DNA of 64,000 nucleotides from Streptomyces sp. TN58 (GTDB taxonomy: Bacteria > Actinomycetota > Actinomycetes > Streptomycetales > Streptomycetaceae), in assembly GCF_001941845.1 (NCBI RefSeq), contig NZ_CP018870.1, positions 5,556,001-5,620,000 of the forward strand, written 5' to 3'. The notes beneath the pieces were generated by a model, which was not told the DNA's origin, made no database searches, and was given only the letters and a program-made list of their open reading frames with translations. Shown here one piece after another: positions 51,470 to 60,337 of this stretch. The stretch's first letter is position 1. Every line of letters begins with the position of its first letter. The translations under genes and the position numbers were made by a program.

Positions 51470-53967
51470 CGGGCGCCTCCCGAGGAGTTGTGGGAGTCCG
51501 GTTCCGGGACTTCGTGGACATGGGCGGCGGGGCCGCCCTCCGTGGCAGGGATCGCGGGCGAGGAGGCGGGCGAGGAAGCGGGCGCGGACGCGGTGGTGGT
51601 GGGTGCCGCAGAAGGCCGGCCGTCGGCCTTCTCCACGAGGGTGACGGCTGCGGTGGCGGTCTTGAACAGGGGTTGTTTCGACACCGGGTCCCAGTCGGTG
51701 ACGGTGGTCTCGTTGGCCGCCCGGCCCGGTGTGGCGGCGTCCGGGCCGGAGCCGGCGGGGGTGTCCCAGTAGCCGTAGTGGAAGGGGACGAACAGCAGCC
51801 CGGGCCGGATCCCGGTGACGCGCAGGCGTCCTCGCAGGGAGCCGCGCGGACTGGTGACGTCGACCAGGTCGCCTTCGCCGAGCCCCTGGGCGGCCGCGTC
51901 GGCGGCGGAGATCTCCACCCACACGTCGGGTGCCGCGGCGTCGAGCTGCGGTGCGCGGCCGGTCTTGGTGCGGGTGTGGAAGTGGTAGAGGGTGCGGCCG
52001 GTCGTGAGCTGGAACGGGTGGTCGCCGCCGGGCTCCTCGTGCGGCGGCAGGTACTCGGCGGCCTTGATCACGGCCTTGCCGTCCGGGTTGAGCGACCGGT
52101 ACTCGACCACGGAGACGGAGGCGCCGGTGACGAGGTCCTTGCCGTACGTCTCGCAGGCGTCGGGGTGCGCCCAGGTGACGCCGTCGCCGTACAGCCGGTC
52201 GGTGCCCTCCGGGGCCTGCGCGTTGCACGGCCACTGGATTCCGCTCGCCCCGCGCAGCTTTCCGTAGGACAGGCCGGTGTAGTCGCAGGGCCGGCCGGCG
52301 CTGCAGCGTTTCCACGCCTCGAAGGCCGACTCCGGGTCGTGCCAGGTGACCAGCGGGCCGCCGTCCTTGTCGCGGAAGTCCATGCGCCGGGTGTAGTCGA
52401 GGAAGATGTCGAGGTCCGGTTTCGCCTCGCCGGGCGGCTCCACGGCCTTGTCGGACAGATGGACGGTGCGGTCGGCGTTGGTGAAGGTGCCGGTCTTCTC
52501 TCCCCAGGTCGCCGCCGGCAGGACGACGTCGGCGAGCTGCGCGGTCTCCGTCAGGAACAGGTCCTGGACGACGGTGAAGAGACGTTCCCGGGTCAGGACG
52601 GAGCGGATGCGGGACAGCTCGGGGAGGGATACGGCGGGGTTGGTGCCGCTGATCCACAGCATCCGCAGGGAGCCCTGTTCGGCGTAGCGGAACATCTGCA
52701 TGGCGTGGGTGGGCGGCGCGTAGTGCGGGATCGTCGCCGGGTCGACGTTCCAGACCTTCGCGAGGTCGGCGACATGGGCGTCGTTCTCCCAGTTGCGGAA
52801 GCCGGGCAGGTCGCCGTCGGCGCCGCATTCACGGGTGTTCTGGGCGGTGGGCTGCCCGTTCATCTGGAGCACGCCGGCTCCCGGCCGGCCCAGCATGCCC
52901 CGGAGGAGGTGCAGGTTGTTGATCTGTACGGCGGCGGCGGTGGCCTGGTGGGACTGGTAGACGCCCTGGAGGACCGTGGACAGGAGCCTGTCGGCCGTGC
53001 CGAGCAGTTCGGCCGCCTCCCTGATCTTCGCCGCGGGCACGTCGCAGATGCCGGCCGCCCACTCGGGAGTGCAGGGCGCGACCGTCTTCGCCAGCTCGTC
53101 GAAACCCACGGTGTGGGCCTCGACGTAGTCGCGGTCCACGCGGCCGGTGCGGACGATCTCGTGCAGGAGCGCGTTGAACAGGGCCACGTTCGTGCCGCCG
53201 CGCGGGGCGAGGTGGACCGCGGCCCGGCGGGCCACCCGGGTCGGGCGGGGGTCCACGCAGATCAGGCGGGGCGGATCGGCGCCGTCGAGCCGGTCGAGGA
53301 TGCGCATCCACTGCACGGGCTGGGTCTCGGCGATGTTGTGGCCGAACAGGGCGATGACGTCGGCGTGGTCGATGTCGTCGTAGCTGCCGGGCTGTCCGTC
53401 GCAGCCGAAGGACTCCTTGAGGGCTTCCGCCGCCGTGGAGGTGCACAGCCGCGTGTTGCCGTCCAGGTGGTTGGTGCCGATGCCGGCCCGGGCCAGAACG
53501 GCCAGCGTGTAGTACTCCTCCAGGAACAGCTGGCCGCTGGTGTAGAAGCCGATCGAGCCGGGACCGCGTTCCCGCAGCAGTGCGCGGGAGCGGGAGGCGA
53601 CCAGGTCCATCGCGGTGTCCCAGTCCGTCTCGACCAGCCGCCCGCCCTCGCGGACCAGCGGCCTGGTGAGCCGGTCGGGGGAGGCGTTGGCCTGCCAGCC
53701 GAACGCGTCCTTCGGGCCGAGCCGGCCGCGGTTGACCCGGTCCACGACCCGGCCGCGTACGCCGACCATGGCACCGCCCCGCACCGCGATGTCGATGGCG
53801 TCACCGTCCGAGTGCAGGATCGACGCGGTCTGCACCCATCGTTCGACGTCGTCCGGACGCACACCCTCGGCCAGGTGCATGTCCTGGCGTGCCGGCCACG
53901 GCTGGTGCCGCCCGTACGGCGTACGGGTGCCCCAGGGCTCCGCGATCCGGTCCACCCACTCGCCCAT
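51466..53967 (-). CDS. nitrate-reductase-like molybdopterin oxidoreductase without the N-terminal FeS cluster
   Basis: 833 aa. DMSO-reductase-family domains: GSIGFYTSGQLFLEEYY, the Mo-ligand motif NTRLCTSTAAE (Cys175), GADGDLPGFRNW, WISGTNPAVSLPEL, DVVLPAATWGEKTGTFTNAD, and a C-terminal molydopterin-dinucleotide-binding barrel (TGRTLYHFHTRTKTGR). In nitrate reductases of the NasC/NapA type residues 1-70 carry four cysteines for a [4Fe-4S] cluster; here the first 170 residues have no cysteine. The C-terminal 55 residues are a low-complexity Ala/Ser/Pro tail. GGGAGG lies before ATG 53967. Cytosolic, as there is no Tat signal. Confidence 0.87.
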   Translation of the reverse strand: MGEWVDRIAEPWGTRTPYGRHQPWPARQDMHLAEGVRPDDVERWVQTASILHSDGDAIDIAVRGGAMVGVRGRVVDRVNRGRLGPKDAFGWQANASPDRLTRPLVREGGRLVETDWDTAMDLVASRSRALLRERGPGSIGFYTSGQLFLEEYYTLAVLARAGIGTNHLDGNTRLCTSTAAEALKESFGCDGQPGSYDDIDHADVIALFGHNIAETQPVQWMRILDRLDGADPPRLICVDPRPTRVARRAAVHLAPRGGTNVALFNALLHEIVRTGRVDRDYVEAHTVGFDELAKTVAPCTPEWAAGICDVPAAKIREAAELLGTADRLLSTVLQGVYQSHQATAAAVQINNLHLLRGMLGRPGAGVLQMNGQPTAQNTRECGADGDLPGFRNWENDAHVADLAKVWNVDPATIPHYAPPTHAMQMFRYAEQGSLRMLWISGTNPAVSLPELSRIRSVLTRERLFTVVQDLFLTETAQLADVVLPAATWGEKTGTFTNADRTVHLSDKAVEPPGEAKPDLDIFLDYTRRMDFRDKDGGPLVTWHDPESAFEAWKRCSAGRPCDYTGLSYGKLRGASGIQWPCNAQAPEGTDRLYGDGVTWAHPDACETYGKDLVTGASVSVVEYRSLNPDGKAVIKAAEYLPPHEEPGGDHPFQLTTGRTLYHFHTRTKTGRAPQLDAAAPDVWVEISAADAAAQGLGEGDLVDVTSPRGSLRGRLRVTGIRPGLLFVPFHYGYWDTPAGSGPDAATPGRAANETTVTDWDPVSKQPLFKTATAAVTLVEKADGRPSAAPTTTASAPASSPASSPAIPATEGGPAAHVHEVPEPDSHNSSGGAR

Positions 53968-54159
53968 GCTGCCTCCCGCGACCACCGGGGCGGCGCCCGT
54001 CGCGCCGGCCGCTCGTCCGCGCCTGTAGACCTTCTTCTCGCGGGCTCCGCTTTCATTCGGGTCCTGGCCGTTGTCACCCGTGGGGCGAACCGAAGTCCCC
54101 CGAACGCCGCGCGCCCGGCCGGGGGACACGGCCGACCGCCACCCCGGCCGGCCGGACCA

Positions 54160-56027
54160 TCACCGCTGGTCCGATACGAACCGTACGGGCTCGCCCAGGG
54201 TCCGGCTCGCGCCGTCGAAGTCGGCGAGCCTGGCGGCCAGTGTTGCCGTGGCCAGCCGGGTGGCAACGCCGCGGAAAACTTGAGTCCGTGTACGGCGCGC
54301 CGGTCGACATCCGGCAGGACCAGGGCGGTGGCGCCGGGCAGGCTCTCCCTGGCGGCGCGCCATGCGTCCGGCGTCAGGTCCCCCCGTAGGCGTACGTAGT
54401 AGTCGGTCGGTTGCTGGACCGGGTCGGTCGCGGTGGACAAGGTGGCGGCGAGCGTCGCGTTGGCCCGGTAGCCGGCCCAGGTCCACCAGCGGACGTCCCC
54501 TCCGCGCCGGTTGATCTGAGTCCCGCCGGGGTGGACCGTACGGGGCGCTTCCTCCTCACGCCACTCCTGCAGAACCACGGCAGCCCTGCGGGTCACGGAG
54601 ACGGGTGGGTCGGCTCCGAGCAGCACGTCCCGCATGGCACGGGTGAGCGGGTACGAGAGGCCGGTGGGCGTGCCGCTCGACCACTTGGCGATGCCTCCGC
54701 TTTCCACGGGTTCGACGAACACCCGCTTGCGTCCCCAGTCGATGTACGTCACCTGCCAGCTGCGGCCCGCCAGGAGGAGTCGGCGGGGCCCCGGCCGTTC
54801 CTCGGTGAGTACGGCCGGATCTACCTGCCCGATCTCGGTGCGCCCGGACAGCACGGTGAACTGCGGGGGTGCCGTGAACGAGGCGGTGAGCTCGATGAAA
54901 TGGCGTCGTCCGAAGCGGTGTTCCGCTTCCGGACCGATGAACAGCAGGCCCCCGTCGGAGTCGAGGAATCCCTCACCCACCAGATGGCGCAGGATCGGCG
55001 CCGCGGATGCGTCGAAGGGTGCCAGGCCGTTCCATTCGTCCGCCCAGAGCCGGTCCCCCAACTTGTGCTTCTGGAGGGTGACGGCAAGCAGCTGCTGCGC
55101 GACCAGGTGCCGGGGTTCTGGTGGGGGGACGACCGGTTCGACCCATCCCCGGCCCCACAGCGACAGCAGGCCGGCGGCCTGGAGCAGGGAGTCCTTGCGG
55201 GTGGTGAGGAAGAGGCAGTTGCGGCTCGATCCGGCCCGGCGCCCGGTGCGTCCGATGCGTTGCAGGAACGAGGCGACGGTGGCCGGGGAGTCGATCTGGA
55301 TGCCCCGGTCCAGATCGCCCACGTCGATGCCCAGTTCGAGGGTGGAGGTGGCCACGATCACGCAGTCACGGGCTTCGGCGAACGCCTGTTCCGATCGGGC
55401 CCGTTCTTCGACGGACAGGGAGGCGTGCGAAAGGAACACGGAGACCTCGCGCGCGCGGAGTGCGGCGCCCAGCTCTTCCACCTGGCGTCTCGAATCGCAG
55501 AACACCAGCCGTTTCTCACCCCGGTGGAGCGAGGCGATGATCTTGGCGGCGTTGTCGAGGGAGCCGACGTAGTCCAGTTCGACGTCCCCGGGCGGCGGGG
55601 GCGGGGTCACTCCCTTCGCGACAGGGGCGATGCTCGGGGCAACCACGCTTCCCGACCGGCCCTCGGCGCCCGAGCCCTGGAGCCAGGTGAGCAGCTGCTC
55701 CGGGTTGCCGACGGTCGCCGACAGTCCGATCCGCTGAATCGGGCGGCCCACCACCCGCTCCAGGCGTTCCAGTACGGCCAGCAGGTGCCAGCCGCGGTCG
55801 TCCCCGGCGAAGGCGTGCACCTCGTCCACGACGACCGCCCGTACTCCGCCGAGCAGGTGGTCATGGTCGGTCTTCACACCGATGAGCATGGCCTCCAGCG
55901 ACTCGGGCGTGGTCAGGAGGATGTCCGGACGGCCGGTGCGGATGCGGTTGCGTTGCGACTCCTTGGTGTCCCCGTGCCAGATCAGCCAGAGGCCCGGGTC
56001 CTGTGCGTGTGTCGGCGGCCCGACTGA
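54160..56027 (-). pseudogene. decayed Lhr-like DEAD/DEAH helicase
   Basis: Reading from 56027: WHGDTKESQRN, DILLTTPESLEAML, motif II VVVDEVHAF, motif III GLSATVGN, motif V/VI GIQIDSPATVASFLQRIGRT, then a long C-terminal domain. The N-terminal part with Q-motif and Walker A is missing; the frame is closed by TGA at 56028-56030. Near 54262-54266 one base appears lost: KFSAALP then shifts out of frame, while the correct frame continues TRLATATLAARLADFDGA to a proper TGA at 54160. Both ends are broken, so no ATPase can be made. Confidence 0.8.
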
Positions 56028-56088
56028 TCACCGTACGGTATGGATCGACAACGCCGGGTCGACGTACAGGGATGGGGAGAGGACGGGC

Positions 56089-58683
56089 GTGCACGCTCAG
56101 GAGACCACGTTCAGCAAGCTGGTCCAGGGGGAGCAGCAGTTCCAGGTACCGCTCTACCAGCGCACCTACAGCTGGCAGCGCGACGAGCTGCGGCAGCTGT
56201 GGGACGACGTCCAGGAACTGGTCGAGGACCGGCAGGACGGGCGGTCCGGGTCGGGGCACTTCCTCGGCTCGGTCGTGCTGGCGCCCGAGCGGGTCGCCGC
56301 GGGCGGGATGCAGAGCTGGCTCGTCGTCGACGGCCAGCAGCGCATGACCACCCTGATGCTCGCCTTCACGGCCTTACGGGACCACCACCGGGCCCGGGGC
56401 TCGGTGAAGAAGGCCGCCCGCATCAACGACCTCATCCTGGTCAACACCTATCAGGACGGGCACGACAGCTATCGGCTGCTGCCCACGCAGGCGGACCGGG
56501 AGGCGTACACGGCATGCCTGGACAGCCTCCCCAAGGCCGGCGGGGCCGGCAACGTGGGAGCCGCCTACCGCTTCTTCGTGGCTGCGCTGGCCGACGGGAC
56601 GGAGAACGGCGGCGAAGCCTGGGTGGACGCGGTCGAGACCGTGCTCGGCGACTGCCTCTCGATCGTCGCGATCACCGCAGCCGAGGGCGACAACGTCTAC
56701 CGCATCTTCGAATCCATCAACAACACCGGCGTGGGGCTCAGCCAGAGCGACCTGCTGCGCAACTACCTCTTCATGTGCCTGCCCACGAGGGGCGAGGACG
56801 TCTACCGCAAGCGGTGGCTCCCCATGCAGGAACTGCTGGGCCCCGCCCACCTGGAACTGCTGGTCTGGCTCGACCTCGTCGTCGGAGGCAACAGCCGGGC
56901 CCGCCAGAGCGAGATCTACCGCGACCAGAAGAAGCGCCTGGAGCCGCTGACCGGGGACGAGGCGGCGCTGGAAGCCGAGATCGCCCGGTTCTCCCTGCGC
57001 GCCGACCGGCTCATGCGGATCCTGGAGCCCGACAGGGAAGGCGATCCCGTACTGCGGGCGGTACTGGAGCGCCTGTCGCGTTGGGGCGGCCAGACCCACT
57101 ACCCCCTGGCCTTGCACCTCCTGGACCTGGTCGACGAGGGCCGAACCACGGCCTCCGAGGCGGCCGAAGCGCTCGGGTTCGCGGAGAGCTACATGGTGCG
57201 CCGCCTCTTCGCGGGCCTGTCCACGACGGGCAGCAACCGGGTGTTCATGGAACTCCCCAAGGAGCTGGACAAGGACGGCTCCCCGGCCGAGGCGGTACGC
57301 CGCTTCCTCTCGCGCCCCCGTACGGGCGCCCGCGTGTGGCCGGGCGACGACGCGGTCCGTGAAGCGGCCCGCACCCGACCGTTCTACAAGACCGGCCGCA
57401 GCAACCAGCGCTTCCAGATCCTGCGCCGACTGGAGGAGAGCTACGGATCGAGCGAGCCCGTCGACTACGACAAGGCGCCGCTCACCGTCGAACACGTCCT
57501 GCCCCAGACCCCGGCCCAGCAGTGGCTCGACCTGCTGGCCGAGGAGGCCGCGGACGGCGAGAGCCCGCAGGAGATCCACGATCTGCTGGTGCACACCCTC
57601 GGAAACCTCACCCTTTCAGGTGAGAACGCGCGGCTCTCCAACCACCCCTTCCGCCGAAAGCAGGAACTGCTCGACTCGAGCGCACTGCGGATGAACCAGG
57701 CAATCGCCGCACAGGAGCGCTGGGGCCGCAGGGAGATCCTTGCCAGGGCCGACGACCTGGCCGACCGGGCCGTGAACCTGTGGCCGGGCCCTCTGGACGA
57801 GGCCGTGCAGTCGGACGACGAGTGGGCGGGATGGAGGGAGCTGCGGGAGATCCTGCTCGCCGTCCCGGCCGGGACGTGGACGTCGTACGGGGAGCTCGCC
57901 GCCCTCATCGGCACCAGCGCCATCGCCGTCGGCAACCACATGGGAGCCCGGACGGGTCCGGGCCTGCACTGCGCGTACCGCGTGCTGACCGCAGACGGCC
58001 GGATCGCCGACGGCTTCCGGTGGACCGACGGCCGGCAGTCGGGGGACCCCAGGGCCGTCCTGGAGGCCGAGGGCGTGCCCTTCGACGCCAACGGCCGGGC
58101 CTCCAAGGCCCACCGGCTGAGCAGCACCGACCTGGCCGTCCTGGTCGGCAGGGAGCTGCCGGAGGAGACCCCGGCGGCGTCGGCCGCGTCAGGGGCCGGC
58201 GGCGACGAGGCCGGCGTCCGCTTCGAGACGCTGCTGCGCGCGAACCAGGCCCCGGAGGTCGCCGACGGCGTACTGGCGGTACTCCGCTCCTGGGAGGAAC
58301 AGGGCGGCCGCCGGGTCTACGGGAAGGCGAACGAGACCAGCTGCTTCCCGACCGTGGACGCGGGCGGGCCGGGCGCGCCGCGCGCCCTCTGGCCGATCGG
58401 CATCTACCCGGTGTCGGGGACGGTGGAGGTCGTCTTCCAGTACCTCAAGCGGCGCCCGCCCTTCGACGACGAGCCGATGCGCCGCGCCCTGATGCAGCGG
58501 CTCAACGCCGTCGACGGGATCGACCTCGCCGAGGCCAAGCTGGATCTGCGCCCGTCCTTCCCACTGGAGGTCTTCGCCGCGCACACCGAGGAGATCCGTT
58601 CCGTACTGGAGTGGTTCGTCCACGAGGTCGCCTCCGCGCGAGTCCGCCACCCGGTCGGCCACGGCGATCCGGCGGTCTGCTGA
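56089..58683 (+). CDS. DUF262-DUF1524 (GmrSD/SspE-like) defence nuclease with alkyltransferase-like domain
   Basis: 864 aa. Residues 1-330: DUF262 NTPase/ParB-like half with VPLYQRTYSW (20-29) and VVDGQQRMTTL (Asp81). Residues 430-560: DUF1524 His-Me-finger nuclease, VEHVLPQTP (His469) and HTLGNLTLSGENARLSN. Residues 580-665: a domain like the C-terminal half of O6-alkylguanine transferases (GTWTSYGELAALIG, HCAYRVLTADGRIADGF) in which the PCHR nucleophile cysteine is replaced by Ala, as in alkyltransferase-like proteins. The last 160 residues are a DUF-type C-terminal domain. GGGGAGAGGA precedes the GTG. Type IV restriction of modified DNA is inferred. Confidence 0.85.
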   Translation: MHAQETTFSKLVQGEQQFQVPLYQRTYSWQRDELRQLWDDVQELVEDRQDGRSGSGHFLGSVVLAPERVAAGGMQSWLVVDGQQRMTTLMLAFTALRDHHRARGSVKKAARINDLILVNTYQDGHDSYRLLPTQADREAYTACLDSLPKAGGAGNVGAAYRFFVAALADGTENGGEAWVDAVETVLGDCLSIVAITAAEGDNVYRIFESINNTGVGLSQSDLLRNYLFMCLPTRGEDVYRKRWLPMQELLGPAHLELLVWLDLVVGGNSRARQSEIYRDQKKRLEPLTGDEAALEAEIARFSLRADRLMRILEPDREGDPVLRAVLERLSRWGGQTHYPLALHLLDLVDEGRTTASEAAEALGFAESYMVRRLFAGLSTTGSNRVFMELPKELDKDGSPAEAVRRFLSRPRTGARVWPGDDAVREAARTRPFYKTGRSNQRFQILRRLEESYGSSEPVDYDKAPLTVEHVLPQTPAQQWLDLLAEEAADGESPQEIHDLLVHTLGNLTLSGENARLSNHPFRRKQELLDSSALRMNQAIAAQERWGRREILARADDLADRAVNLWPGPLDEAVQSDDEWAGWRELREILLAVPAGTWTSYGELAALIGTSAIAVGNHMGARTGPGLHCAYRVLTADGRIADGFRWTDGRQSGDPRAVLEAEGVPFDANGRASKAHRLSSTDLAVLVGRELPEETPAASAASGAGGDEAGVRFETLLRANQAPEVADGVLAVLRSWEEQGGRRVYGKANETSCFPTVDAGGPGAPRALWPIGIYPVSGTVEVVFQYLKRRPPFDDEPMRRALMQRLNAVDGIDLAEAKLDLRPSFPLEVFAAHTEEIRSVLEWFVHEVASARVRHPVGHGDPAVC

Positions 58684-58774
58684 CTCGGACCGCGTCGAGC
58701 CGGGACCGATGCGAATCAGCCAAGTACCGGAGTCCCTGCCGATCATGGACGGGGCTCCAGGAGGATGGCGGGCA

Positions 58775-60337
58775 ATGGACATGACTTCTCCGCCGGCGGA
58801 CGGGACGCCCGACGGGTACGGGCCCTTCGCGCATCTCACCGCTCCGAACGTGCTGCTCTACCGGGCGGTGATGCGGGCCTTCCTCGTCGCCAAGGAGCGG
58901 TTCGCCGTACATCTGCGGCCCGAGGACGTGTACGCGGCGCTCGACCCGGCGGTGCGGCCGGCGGAACCCGACGCCGTGGCCAAGGCGCTCGACAGCCTCG
59001 TGGGCTGGGGGAACCTGCGGGCCGACCCGGACACCGGGCGGGTCACCGCCGTCGAGGACTTCTACCGCAAGCGGTTCATCTACCAGCTCACCCGTGAGGG
59101 CGAGGCCGCGGAGGAGGCCCTTTCCGCGTACGACGAGACCCTCGGGCGGCGCGGCGCGCTGCAGGCCGTCGCCCTGCACGACATCGTGACGCAGCTGCGG
59201 GCGCTGCTCGTGCTGGCCGCAGAGGAGGAGCCGGATCCGGCCAAGACGCATCTGGCGCTGGACGGGCTCGCGAGCCGCTTCGGCGCACTCGCCGACAACG
59301 CCCGCGCCTTCATGGGATCCCTCCAGCGGACCATCGACCTCCACGACGTGGGGGAGGAGGTCTTCCTCGCCTACAAGGACCAGCTCATCCAGTACCTGGA
59401 GCGCTTCATCCAGGACCTGATCACCCTGGGCGGACGCATCGCCCGGCTGATTCTGGAGCTGGAGGAGGACGGGCGCATCGAGCTCCTGCTGCGGGCCGCG
59501 GCCGCCCGTGAGGCGGCGGACGCCACCCCGCAGGAGGCGGCGTACGCGGCGCAGGTGGCGTACGAGCGGTGGGCCGGCCGGTGGGCGGGACTCGCGGCCT
59601 GGTTCCTCAGCCGGGACGGCCGGGAGTCACAGGCGAGGCTGCTGCGCGGTCGGGCGCTCGGCGCGATCCCGCAGCTGCTGGCCGTCGTACGGTCGCTGAA
59701 CGAGCGGCGGGCCGGGCGTTCCGACCGCTCCGCCGACTTCCGCACCCTCGCCCGCTGGTTCGCCGAGGCACCCGACGACGACGCCCGGCACCGACTGTGG
59801 CGTACCGCCTTCGGCCTGTACCCGGCCCGGCACCTCGCCGTGGACGCCGAGACACTGGCCGCCCGCCACGCCCGGCCCGAGCCCGCCGGCACCGCGTGGG
59901 CCGACGCCGCGCCGCTGCGGATCAGCCCGCAGCTGCGCCGCACGGGCAGCTACGAGCGGCGCGGCAAACCCCGCAAGGTCGAGGACCGGCAGGCAGCCCG
60001 CCGCCTGCTCGCCGACACGGCCGCCAAACAGGCCGCCGAGACGGCCGCCGCCCGGGCCCGGCTCGTCACCCACGGCATCACGAGGCTGTCCGGGCTCGGG
60101 GAGCTCGACCCCCACAGCTTCCGCCTCTTCCTACAACTCCTCGGCGACGCACTGGCCACGTGGCGGCCCGGGACGACACACACCGTCGCCACCAGCGGCG
60201 ACGGTTCCATGGAGATCCGGCTCACGGCGCCTGCCGACGGGGCCACGGCCGAGGTCCGCACACCCCACGGCACCTTCCACGGCCCCGACCACACCATCGA
60301 GATCGTCGACCTCACCGAAGGGAGGGGCGGAGCGTGA
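58775..60337 (+). CDS. jetA: Wadjet type II protein JetA (DUF2397/TIGR02677)
   Basis: 520 aa. It matches TIGR02677 along its length: APNVLLYRAVMRAFLVAKERF at the start, winged-helix-like region (LRPEDVYAAL, GWGNLRADPDTGRV), long helices 115-300, and a C-terminal part ending HTIEIVDLTEG. In Wadjet condensin-like complexes JetA is the kleisin (MukF-like) subunit. AGGAGG at 58759 is ten bases before ATG 58775, chosen over the upstream ATG at 58709. jetB starts inside its stop (GTGA). No defect is visible. Confidence 0.9.
   Translation: MDMTSPPADGTPDGYGPFAHLTAPNVLLYRAVMRAFLVAKERFAVHLRPEDVYAALDPAVRPAEPDAVAKALDSLVGWGNLRADPDTGRVTAVEDFYRKRFIYQLTREGEAAEEALSAYDETLGRRGALQAVALHDIVTQLRALLVLAAEEEPDPAKTHLALDGLASRFGALADNARAFMGSLQRTIDLHDVGEEVFLAYKDQLIQYLERFIQDLITLGGRIARLILELEEDGRIELLLRAAAAREAADATPQEAAYAAQVAYERWAGRWAGLAAWFLSRDGRESQARLLRGRALGAIPQLLAVVRSLNERRAGRSDRSADFRTLARWFAEAPDDDARHRLWRTAFGLYPARHLAVDAETLAARHARPEPAGTAWADAAPLRISPQLRRTGSYERRGKPRKVEDRQAARRLLADTAAKQAAETAAARARLVTHGITRLSGLGELDPHSFRLFLQLLGDALATWRPGTTHTVATSGDGSMEIRLTAPADGATAEVRTPHGTFHGPDHTIEIVDLTEGRGGA

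Noticed and set aside
53262..55889. 875-codon minus-strand frame joining helicase sequence to the region of the molybdoenzyme
   Set aside because: The helicase-like part ends near 54265 at a frameshift; the rest is an antisense-like shadow of the molybdoenzyme gene in another frame, not a fusion.
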